Positions 1 through 6,063 of a stretch of DNA of 6,441 nucleotides are shown piece after piece. The position numbers were made by a program, and so were the translations under genes. The stretch is from the NCBI GenBank assembly GCA_036274645.1, contig DASUFH010000003.1, positions 1 to 6,441 on the forward strand. The letters are read 5' to 3'. Numbering within the stretch: the stretch's first letter is position 1; every line of letters starts with the position of its first letter. Source of the stretch: DASUFH01 sp036274645. GTDB lineage: Bacteria; Acidobacteriota; Terriglobia; 20CM-2-55-15. The notes below the pieces were generated by a model that worked only from the letters and a program-made list of their open reading frames with translations, was not told the DNA's origin and did not search any database.

Positions 1-1
1 A

Positions 2-1624
2 CCGGGATTGGTTGACCCGGCTCGGAACATCAACTGTCCGGCGGGAACCATCTACCAGAGCGGATCGGCCCATCTGAGAAACGCCAGAACGGATCTCTAT
101 GGACAGATCTCGCAGCTGCTGGCGAACGGCAACTTCTACGCGGTCTCCAATATCCTGGCGGCCACGTCTCCGGCAACCGGCGGAGCCACGACGGCGCCGG
201 CGACCGCGCCGGCAACCGGTAACCGCAATACGGCGTTCGGGGCCACGCTCGGTGGAACGCTCCTGCGCAACGGTTGTGACCGGCTTGCCATGGCGACGTC
301 CACACTCCGTTACGATCTGATCGGAGGCAGCGCCACGCAGGGGAACCTGAACCCGGTGCGGTGTTTCGCGGAAGATTATCTGATCGCGAACCCAACCCTC
401 TCAACCGGAAACAATCAGACTTTTGGATTTTCCGGATTCTCGACGGTGCCTGTTGCGCTGGCCGGCAGCAACACCGGCGGCCAGGGCGTGGTATACAAGG
501 ACACCTGGGGCTATACCAATTACCATCAGTTCCAGGCGCAGTACACGCTGCGGCTGCCTTCCGGGGTGAGCCTCCAGGCGACATACCTCACGTCGAAAAC
601 GCTGGCCCTGCCGCGGGACTTCTACCGGACGAATACGTTTAACGCGAACGCGCTGGGCGGTCAGTCGTTCGGTTCAGTCACCGGCTTCAGCGATCCGAAG
701 AATGAGGAAACGCGGAAGCAGGATTACGGCGAATCGAGCGACAGCTTGAAACACGCCGTCCGCCTCAACGGTGTATTCCCGTTGCCGTTCGGTCCGGGGC
801 AGCCGTTGCTGAGCACGGCGCCCGGCTGGGTGACGAAGATTCTGGGCGGCTGGCAGATGGGTGTGATCTACAACCTTCAGTCCGGACAGCCCTTGAGCAT
901 CTTTGGCGCGGAGACCATGTTCGGTTCGTCGGCCGCGACCGCCAATGGCTGCGACGCCTACTCCGGCACGCTGTTCCAGGGTGGCGCGAACTGCGCTTCC
1001 GGTCTCGTGTTCCCGGATGTGGTCTCTCCGTTGTGGACCAATCCCAAGGGCAGCTTTGAGCGGAATGGCGACGACGGCAGCCTGACGTACTTCGGCAATC
1101 CGAGCCCGTTTGCGGTCATCCCCGACCCGCAGTGCACCAGCGGCACGGTTGCGCTCAACGCCGACCGGACGGGAGGCATGGCTCTGGCCGCCCAGTGCAA
1201 CCTGAAAGCGCTGGTCCTGAAAGTTCCGACCGGCACGCCGGGCGCGTTCGCGCTCAGCGATACGGATCCGACTCCGGTACTGATCATGCTGCAGAATCCG
1301 TTGCCGGGCCACCAGGGCAGCCTGGGCGGCGGCACGATGAAGCAGCCTGGCCGGTTCTACCTGGACGCCAATCTCGCCAAGACGTTCATGTTCACCGAAC
1401 GGCGCGGCATCCAGATCCGTATCGACGCGACCAACGTGCTGAACCATCCGACGCCGGCCGACCTGTACCTCAGCCTCGGACCGTCGACGGACTCGTCGGA
1501 CGTGATCATCGACAAGTTCAACACGTCGAACTCACAACGTTCCGCGTTCGCCAGCGGTTGCGTGGGTATCAACGCCTTCTGCGGCCGCCAGGTTCAGTTC
1601 GGGATCCGTATGATCAATAACTAA
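2..1624 (+). CDS. TonB-dependent receptor, Oar-like (acidobacterial type), C-terminal part; 5' end outside window
   Basis: The reading frame is open from the left window edge to a TAA at 1622-1624, so only about 540 C-terminal residues of a protein that usually exceeds 1000 are present; the TTG at position 8 is not a credible start. The translation shows the end of an outer-membrane beta-barrel: alternating strands such as YHQFQAQYTLRLPSGVSLQATY (about residues 174-195), VRLNGVFPLPFG (about 252), GGWQMGVIYNLQSGQPLS (about 280-297) and, near the end, FYLDANLAKTFMF followed by IQIRIDATNVLNHP (about 450-480). These blocks are typical of the large receptors that carry an N-terminal carboxypeptidase-regulatory-like domain and a plug, both missing here. 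Nine cysteines in probable surface loops and an Ala/Thr/Pro-rich stretch (about 56-71) are seen. The last residues are FGIRMINN rather than the usual terminal aromatic residue. The likely role is TonB-driven uptake or surface binding of an unknown ligand; the substrate cannot be told. Confidence 0.85.
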   Translation, partial: PGLVDPARNINCPAGTIYQSGSAHLRNARTDLYGQISQLLANGNFYAVSNILAATSPATGGATTAPATAPATGNRNTAFGATLGGTLLRNGCDRLAMATSTLRYDLIGGSATQGNLNPVRCFAEDYLIANPTLSTGNNQTFGFSGFSTVPVALAGSNTGGQGVVYKDTWGYTNYHQFQAQYTLRLPSGVSLQATYLTSKTLALPRDFYRTNTFNANALGGQSFGSVTGFSDPKNEETRKQDYGESSDSLKHAVRLNGVFPLPFGPGQPLLSTAPGWVTKILGGWQMGVIYNLQSGQPLSIFGAETMFGSSAATANGCDAYSGTLFQGGANCASGLVFPDVVSPLWTNPKGSFERNGDDGSLTYFGNPSPFAVIPDPQCTSGTVALNADRTGGMALAAQCNLKALVLKVPTGTPGAFALSDTDPTPVLIMLQNPLPGHQGSLGGGTMKQPGRFYLDANLAKTFMFTERRGIQIRIDATNVLNHPTPADLYLSLGPSTDSSDVIIDKFNTSNSQRSAFASGCVGINAFCGRQVQFGIRMINN

Positions 1625-1653
1625 CGGATCGATTCAATTCCTGCCCCCCCAGG

Positions 1654-1687
1654 AACGCCGCCGGGTATCCGGCGGCGTTTTTTCTTT
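1654..1687 (+). terminator. Intrinsic terminator of the receptor gene
   Basis: A perfect 11-bp GC-rich stem (1654-1664 pairs with 1669-1679) closes a GTAT loop (1665-1668). It is followed at once by a T run (1678-1683) and, after one C, three more T (1685-1687). It starts 30 bases after the receptor stop codon. Read on the minus strand the stem is followed by a G-rich stretch with no T run, so it should act only on plus-strand transcripts. Confidence 0.9.
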
Positions 1688-1689
1688 GT

Positions 1690-1877
1690 TTAGCCGACTA
1701 TGGCCGCGTCCCGCAACGTCCTCCCGCGAACATCCTGAGGATCAACGAATGGTCGAAGAATTATGCTGGAAAGGTCGGCGCAACATACGTGGATTATCAT
1801 TTCGCGCTGGGTTATGTGTTGATGGCCCCGTCGTGGAGGCGGCGACCAAAAACTTCACGGTAGTGGCGGGCGGTTGA
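1690..1877 (+). pseudogene. Remnant of a GDSL/SGNH-family esterase gene (3' part, internally deleted and frameshifted)
   Basis: In the frame starting at 1693 the sequence reads ADYGRVRQPPANILRINEW, then SKNYAGKVGATYVDYHFAL, then directly GYVLMAP. In intact GDSL/SGNH hydrolases (recalled family pattern: RPP..I..LN.W...YA......Y.DY..A, then about 25-30 residues, then GY..MAP..E.AI) these two blocks are separated by the segment holding the catalytic Asp-x-x-His (block V). Here that segment is missing, as if deleted in frame. After MAP (near 1830) the frame must shift by one base to continue as VVEAATKNFT and reach the TGA at 1875-1877; without the shift, translation stops at 1861-1863. The N-terminal half with the GDS serine motif is absent: upstream lies the receptor terminator. 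The gene cannot encode an active enzyme. Its tail overlaps the 3' end of the convergent response-regulator gene by 23 bp. The identification rests on motif order only, without a database search. Confidence 0.62.
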
Positions 1878-2553
1878 AGCGATAGCCCACCCAGGGTTCA
1901 GTGGTAATCAGTTTCGGATTGGAGGGATCCTGCTCGATCTTCTTGCGGAGCTGATTCACGAATACCCGCAGGTACTCGACTTCTCCGCCGTAATCCGGCC
2001 CCCACACGGCCTGGAGGAGTTTGGTGTGGGGAATCGGCAGGTTGGGATGGGCGGCCAGATACCGGAGCAGGTCGAATTCCTTCGGTGTGAGCCGGACCTG
2101 GGCGCCGCGAACGGTGACGCGCCGGGCGCCGGGGTCGATTTGCAGAGTTCCGGCTTCGATCAAAGTCGGGCCGGATTCCGGTCCGTCGGGAACGCGCCGC
2201 ATGGCGGCGCGCACGCGGGCGAGAAGTTCGGGCATTGAAAACGGTTTGGTCACGTAGTCGTCCGCGCCGGCGTCGAGCGCCATGACTTTGTCTTTTTCCG
2301 CGTCGCGAACAGTCAGCATGATGATTGCGGCGTCCGACAGCGAGCGGATTTCGCGGCATGCGGCAATGCCGTCCATGCCCGGCATGTTCATATCCAGAAG
2401 GACGAGATCGGCCTTCTCGCGCTGGAGCCGTTCCAGCGCGTCCTCGCCGCTGCGGGCATCCGCGATTTCGTAGCCCTGGGCGGAGAGGGTCATCTTCATG
2501 ACTCTCCGGATCTGCGGGTCGTCGTCCACGATGAGGATTCGTCCGGGACTCAT
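1855..2553 (-). CDS. kdpE: KdpE-type response regulator (OmpR/PhoB family)
   Basis: This 232-residue protein is a phosphorylation-controlled transcription factor. The receiver domain (about 4-122) shows the acidic pocket D10-D12, the phospho-acceptor D54 in VLLDMNMPGMDG, T81 and the lysine K103 in VTKPF. The winged-helix DNA-binding domain (about 130-227) contains LTPKEFDLLRYLAAHPN, then LLQAVWGPDYGGEVEYLRVFVNQLRKKIEQDP and a closing WVGYRF. The VWGP...YLRV...LRKK(I/L)EQDP order is the KdpE signature, which separates it from PhoB or OmpR. E. coli KdpE is about 225 residues, so the length fits. The ATG (2551-2553) overlaps the kinase stop in an ATGA, with AGGA (2562-2565 on the opposite strand) 8 bases upstream, so the pair is co-transcribed and probably translationally coupled. 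The last residues (NRPPLP) and the stop lie inside the esterase remnant, so the C-terminal tail may be a recent extension. Partner: the adjacent kinase. Targets are not shown by the sequence. Confidence 0.9.
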   Translation of the reverse strand: MSPGRILIVDDDPQIRRVMKMTLSAQGYEIADARSGEDALERLQREKADLVLLDMNMPGMDGIAACREIRSLSDAAIIMLTVRDAEKDKVMALDAGADDYVTKPFSMPELLARVRAAMRRVPDGPESGPTLIEAGTLQIDPGARRVTVRGAQVRLTPKEFDLLRYLAAHPNLPIPHTKLLQAVWGPDYGGEVEYLRVFVNQLRKKIEQDPSNPKLITTEPWVGYRFNRPPLP

Positions 2554-3605
2554 AAGGTGTGTCCTGTTGTCGCCGACAGGCGGATGGAGAACTCCACGCC
2601 CATGGCGGGGCCGCTCTCGACCTCAATCAGGCCGCCGTGAGCCTGGATGATGTTCTGCGCGATCGCCAGGCCCACCCCGTCACCGGGTATGGTGTCGCGG
2701 GTTGCGGGTGAACGGTAAAAACGTTCGAAGACCATGCGGCGCTCGTCCTCCTTCAACTCCGGACCCTGATTGTGAACCCGAAACCACACGAAGTCCGCGG
2801 ACGCCTCCACGAGGATACGAATGGGCGTATCTTCCGGCGAATAGCGTTCCGCGTTGTCGAGCAGCTGCTTGAATGCGACGGAAAACAGATCGATGTCCAC
2901 GTCGACCTGCGGCAGCGTCGACAGGAATTCCATCCGGATCCGGCGATCGGCCGCGCCTGCGTGGCGGCGTCGGAGCGTTTCGCGGACCAGCGGTTCGGGA
3001 TCGTAGAGCGTCCGCGAGAGGCGTAGTTTGCCGGCGTCGGCCCGGGCCAGGTGAAATGTTTCCCGCATGAGGCGCGCCAGGCGTTCGGCTTCCTCGTCGA
3101 CCACCAGCAGCAACTCCCGTCGTTCGCCGGCCGTGAGCGCGTCGGCGGTCAGAATGGCGGAGGTGGCGGCCTTGATCGAAGTCAGCGGCGTCTTGAACTC
3201 GTGCGCTACCGCGTCGAGCAGCGCCGACCGGAACCGTTCGCTCTGCCGGGCCGCTTCCGCTCGCGCCGCCAGATCGTGGTTGCGCCGCGCCAGTTCCGAC
3301 AACTGGCTGGCGATCAGCGACGTGACCAGAAACGCGGTCAGCGCCACCCAGTTGCCGGGATCGTCGATGTGCAGCGTGCCCACGGGAGGGAGAAAGAAAT
3401 AGTTGAAGCAGAGGGCGGACGCAAACGACGCCGACACCGCCTCGACCAGCCCCCATCGGGCTGCGATCAGCAGTACGGTGATGAGATACGCAAATCCGAC
3501 CGTCGTGGAATTGACCGGAATCCAGGCCCGGAAGATCAGCGTGATTGCGCCCGCCAGCGCTAAAGCGAAAAGTGTATGAAGGGCCCTTCTTGCCTTGCCG
3601 TACAC
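2550..3605 (-). CDS. KdpD-type sensor histidine kinase lacking the N-terminal KdpD/USP half (DUF4118-HisKA-HATPase)
   Basis: This 351-residue inner-membrane histidine kinase corresponds to the C-terminal half of KdpD. Four hydrophobic segments (about 8-28, 36-50, 53-72, 87-103) with FNYFFLPPVGTLHIDDPGNW between the third and fourth match the DUF4118 four-helix sensor. They are followed by a charged linker (104-122) and the HisKA helix with phospho-accepting H135 in AHEFKTPLTSIK. The HATPase domain has the N box LLDNAERYSP (N251), a G1-like HNQGPEL, the F box VFERFYRSP and the G2 box GDGVGLAIAQ (308-317). The G1 aspartate is replaced by N279 and the second glycine by E283, a variation also seen in working kinases. 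E. coli KdpD is about 894 residues; here the roughly 400-residue KdpD sensor and USP modules are absent. The start is a GTG; no upstream in-frame start or homology was seen. The only Shine-Dalgarno candidate is a weak GGA. It phosphorylates the overlapping KdpE-type regulator. The signal is probably K+ status, by family. Confidence 0.88.
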   Translation of the reverse strand: MYGKARRALHTLFALALAGAITLIFRAWIPVNSTTVGFAYLITVLLIAARWGLVEAVSASFASALCFNYFFLPPVGTLHIDDPGNWVALTAFLVTSLIASQLSELARRNHDLAARAEAARQSERFRSALLDAVAHEFKTPLTSIKAATSAILTADALTAGERRELLLVVDEEAERLARLMRETFHLARADAGKLRLSRTLYDPEPLVRETLRRRHAGAADRRIRMEFLSTLPQVDVDIDLFSVAFKQLLDNAERYSPEDTPIRILVEASADFVWFRVHNQGPELKEDERRMVFERFYRSPATRDTIPGDGVGLAIAQNIIQAHGGLIEVESGPAMGVEFSIRLSATTGHTL

Positions 3606-3614
3606 GTGTTTTCC

Positions 3615-3620
3615 AGTATA
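3615..3620 (-). promoter_or_regulatory. Candidate -10 element (TATACT) just ahead of the kinase GTG
   Basis: On the minus strand TATACT lies 9 bases upstream of the GTG start. If used, transcription would begin about 6-8 bases downstream, giving an almost leaderless mRNA, which agrees with the weak ribosome-binding site. No good -35 hexamer is seen at 16-18 bp. That region instead holds the short palindrome GCCCT-A-AGGGC (3639-3649). The call rests on one hexamer match only. Confidence 0.3.
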
Positions 3621-3680
3621 TGCCGTTTCCCGTTTGCTGCCCTAAGGGCGGTCGATGACACTGGTGAGACAAGCTTTACA

Positions 3681-3788
3681 GGTCCCCGCCTGTTTGCAGG
3701 GGCCGTCTATCACCGCCCGACGTTTCGGAGAAAGGCGCCCGGAAACGGCCGGGCGGTTCTAGACCGCCCCTGCAGCCAGGCGGGGACC
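3681..3788. repeat. 108-bp nested palindrome (REP/MITE-like) between permease and kinase genes
   Basis: The outer arms 3681-3709 and 3760-3788 are inverted copies of 29 bp matching at 26 positions; the ends read GGTCCCCGCCTG and CAGGCGGGGACC. Inside them a second inverted pair, 3712-3726 and 3742-3757 (differing by one inserted base and one substitution), continues the same stem after a 2+2 base interruption, leaving an apical loop of 15 bases (3727-3741). Each half can also fold alone: 3751-3757 pairs with 3763-3769 perfectly around a 5-base loop, and 3700-3706 pairs with 3712-3718 with one mismatch. The element starts 21 bases after the permease stop and ends 75 bases before the kinase start. 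It has no coding content, no T run and no clear flanking duplication. It may be a dispersed palindromic repeat; it could also slow transcription or protect the permease mRNA 3' end. Confidence 0.75.
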
Positions 3789-3809
3789 CGGATGTTCTGT
3801 TGCGCAAAT

Positions 3810-6050
3810 TCAAGCCGTGTCTCGGGAGTCCGTCTCCCGATGACGCAGTTCGTCCATGACGTCACGCAGCACTTCCTCGCGCCCGTCCGAACCCAGGTCC
3901 CGGGTCATCCGCCGCAGCGCCACTCCGATCACGTCGCGATGGTGAATCCTTGATCCGAAGTTCGAACTTAACTCGAGCCAGATGTGATGCGCCGTGTCGA
4001 TGTCTTCCGGCCAGAGACGTGGAGGATGCGGTCCGAGGTTCACGAATATCGCCGGCCGGTCCGGAGCGATGATCTCCAGAGAAAAGGAATGGCGCGGCTC
4101 CGGCAGGCCCTCCCATGAACCGCCGATGCGCCGGGCCAGCTCTTCGGAGTCCATCTTCGCCGAAACGCCCGTGACGAGACGCGACGCCTTGAGCCGCGCG
4201 GCGACCTGCACGAGGGCGTCAAACGGATTCACGGCAGGGACGGCGAGCAGTTCCACGGTCTTGCCTTCCTTCTCCGCCAGCGCAACTACGCGGGTGAACA
4301 GCTCCTGCTCGTAGCGGGAGAACAGCTGGTTGTCGCCCAGGTCGTATTCCCCGGCGCCGGTGGTGATGTTGCGTGTGGTGACAACGACAAGATCTTCCTT
4401 GGCGGTGTTCGTCTTGCGCAGGGTCGTTTCCAGATGCGACATCCGGTTGTAGTCCCGCACCGCGACGAGCACGCATCCGGGCCTTGCGCCGGTCGATTCA
4501 TTGGAGATTTCGCTTCGCGTGTCGAGATTGAACTGTTCCAGCCCCTTTTCATGCAGATGACGGCGCGTCAGGCGTTCCGAGACCGTGAAGATGACAAAGA
4601 GAAACAGCATGAACGAAATGCCGGAAATGGTCGCAATCTGTTTGGAAAACAGATTGGCGATCGCGACGAAGAACAGGACGCCCGTCGTGAGCGCCAGGCC
4701 GAAAGGAATCTCATACCGGCCGACGCGGAAATTCAGGGGCGTCTTGTATTCCTGGTCATGACGCTGGAAACGCAGCGCCAGCACGCTCAGCGCCTTCAGG
4801 AAAAAGCTCCAGACGATCCCGAACGCGTACGCTTCACCGAGCAGATAGGTCTCGCCGCGGCTCAGCGCGATCGTCAGGATCTGCAGCGCCGTGATGAGAT
4901 TGATGATCCGGAACGTCGTGCCGTAGCGGCGATGCGGCTTTTGAAACCCGGGATGCAGAACGCCGTCCTCCGCCACGCGATTCATGACGCCGTTCGCTCC
5001 GATGATCGAGGTGTTGACAGCCCCCGACAGGATCAGAACACCCACCACCACGACGAACATGTGGAAGCCGAGGCGCAGGATTTCGGGGCCCGCGAGATGC
5101 ATCGCGAGCCCTCCCAGGAGGTTTTCCGCATAAGCGCTCCGGATGCCGTCGGGAATGATCATGGCCGCCAGCAGCGTAATCACTCCGGTGCAGACGAACG
5201 CGTACACGCAGACGATGTTTCCGGTGATCCGCAGGTTCTTCAGCTTGGGCGAGGCGATCTCGCGATAGACCTGCGCCAGCGTTTCGAATCCGCTCATCGA
5301 GAGCAGGGAATGGCCGAAGGCGATGATGATGGCGGCCATCGGGATGGTCGGCCACACGGTGCCGCGGAACCACCCGAGTCCGCCGGCGCTGAATTCGAGG
5401 TTGCGGGGCAGGGGCGCCGGAGGAATCTGCGCCGGTCCCCGCACAAGGAGCGTCAGGACGCACCAGACCAGGAACATCGCGACCATGACCGTCGTAATCT
5501 GCATGATGCGCAGCGCCTTGCCGCTCGATTCGGTCAGACCCTTGATGTTGTGCCGCCAGAAGTAGACCGTAACGAGAACGGCAAAGACGATGGCGAACAG
5601 GTTCGGGGAGACGCGCAGATCGAGGCGCAGGAGTTCGCTGATCTCGTTGAGCAGCCGGCCGAGGTATTGTCCGGCGCTCACGCCGCTGATCGGACCGGTC
5701 AGGATGTAGTCGAACAGGAGAGCCGACACGCTCAGGCGCGCGACAAACGGGCCCATGGCGTCCCGGACCACGACGTAAACCCCGCCCCGCACGAACATGC
5801 TGCTGCTTTCCATGTAGATCGAGCGGACCGCGAAACTGAACAGCATGACGCCGAGAATGAACCACGGGGCGCTCCGGCCAATGGCCTGTTCGGCGATGCC
5901 GCCGACATAGAACACCGACGATCCCAGATCGTTGAGGACGATGGCGGCGGCGCGCCAGAACGAAATGAAGGAGAGCATCACCGTGCTGGCGACCACGACC
6001 TTGGTTCCTGTGGATGAAACGGACCGGTTGGATTGAACGCGTATGGACAA
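3810..6050 (-). CDS. APC-superfamily permease with C-terminal USP-like domain, KimA/KUP-like (probable K+ transporter)
   Basis: This 746-residue membrane protein has about 12 hydrophobic helices in residues 24-490, a cytosolic USP-like alpha/beta domain (about 525-665, strands at CVLVAVRD, DLVVVTT, VELLAVPA, RLVTGVSA, SFSLEIIAP) and a further C-terminal stretch (about 672-746, PRLWPEDID...HHRDVIGVALRRM). The first helix carries NDLGSSVFYVGG instead of the glycine-rich GxGIF motif of amino-acid permeases. Helix 3 has FDYILTGPIS (D114, T118, S122), helix 6 SMSGFE (S253, E256) and helix 10 EAYAFG (Y408). From memory these match the K+-site residues of Bacillus KimA, with Ser for Thr at one place. 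APC fold plus USP tail is also the KimA layout, though KimA is shorter (about 607). The start is set at TTG 6048-6050 by the Shine-Dalgarno GAGGAG 7 bases upstream; the longer frame to 6125 would run 64 bp into the preceding gene. The USP domain lacks a clear ATP-binding glycine motif. Amino-acid transport remains an alternative. Confidence 0.8.
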   Translation of the reverse strand: MSIRVQSNRSVSSTGTKVVVASTVMLSFISFWRAAAIVLNDLGSSVFYVGGIAEQAIGRSAPWFILGVMLFSFAVRSIYMESSSMFVRGGVYVVVRDAMGPFVARLSVSALLFDYILTGPISGVSAGQYLGRLLNEISELLRLDLRVSPNLFAIVFAVLVTVYFWRHNIKGLTESSGKALRIMQITTVMVAMFLVWCVLTLLVRGPAQIPPAPLPRNLEFSAGGLGWFRGTVWPTIPMAAIIIAFGHSLLSMSGFETLAQVYREIASPKLKNLRITGNIVCVYAFVCTGVITLLAAMIIPDGIRSAYAENLLGGLAMHLAGPEILRLGFHMFVVVVGVLILSGAVNTSIIGANGVMNRVAEDGVLHPGFQKPHRRYGTTFRIINLITALQILTIALSRGETYLLGEAYAFGIVWSFFLKALSVLALRFQRHDQEYKTPLNFRVGRYEIPFGLALTTGVLFFVAIANLFSKQIATISGISFMLFLFVIFTVSERLTRRHLHEKGLEQFNLDTRSEISNESTGARPGCVLVAVRDYNRMSHLETTLRKTNTAKEDLVVVTTRNITTGAGEYDLGDNQLFSRYEQELFTRVVALAEKEGKTVELLAVPAVNPFDALVQVAARLKASRLVTGVSAKMDSEELARRIGGSWEGLPEPRHSFSLEIIAPDRPAIFVNLGPHPPRLWPEDIDTAHHIWLELSSNFGSRIHHRDVIGVALRRMTRDLGSDGREEVLRDVMDELRHRETDSRDTA

Positions 6051-6057
6051 TAGATTT

Positions 6058-6063
6058 CTCCTC
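6058..6063 (-). promoter_or_regulatory. Shine-Dalgarno GAGGAG that fixes the TTG start of the permease
   Basis: Read on the minus strand, the stop codon of the upstream USP-like gene (TGA, 6064-6062) runs into GAGGAG (6063-6058), followed by 7 bases and TTG (6050-6048). No ATG or GTG lies at suitable spacing in the permease frame. The site links termination of the upstream gene to initiation of the permease. Confidence 0.75.

Noticed and set aside
190..231. Short A/T/P-coding repetition in the receptor as a tandem repeat
   Set aside because: The units (APAT, SPAT) are only a few codons with imperfect DNA identity; this is low-complexity loop sequence, not a structured repeat array.
674..1447. 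257-codon open frame on the minus strand inside the receptor gene
   Set aside because: It is antisense to clear beta-barrel coding sequence; composition is Arg/Ala/Gly-rich and no family motif is seen.
1686..1877. Intact 63-codon small gene after the receptor terminator
   Set aside because: Only its last part matches the esterase C-terminus; the upstream homology is in another frame, so this is a frameshifted remnant and not a small gene.
2680..3672. 330-codon frame on the minus strand overlapping the kinase
   Set aside because: It is the same strand in another frame of the kinase; its translation is Arg/Gly-rich with no motif, whereas the kinase frame has all H, N, F and G boxes.
3606..3809. 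Riboswitch (for example K+ or c-di-AMP sensing) ahead of the kinase
   Set aside because: The region is mostly the nested palindrome; no recognisable riboswitch core was seen and the probable promoter leaves almost no leader.
3822..3840. Perfect 7-bp hairpin (TCGGGAG / CTCCCGA) near the permease 3' end as a terminator
   Set aside because: It lies within the last permease codons and has no T run on the minus strand, so it is not an intrinsic terminator.
3576..3953. 125-codon frame on the plus strand across the palindrome
   Set aside because: It spans the non-coding inverted repeat and the antisense of two genes, with no motif or ribosome-binding site.
4434..6017. 527-codon open frame on the plus strand opposite the permease gene
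   Set aside because: It is exactly antisense to the well-supported permease, and its product is dominated by Arg, Asp, His, Gln and Glu without domain motifs, which is typical of GC-rich antisense frames.
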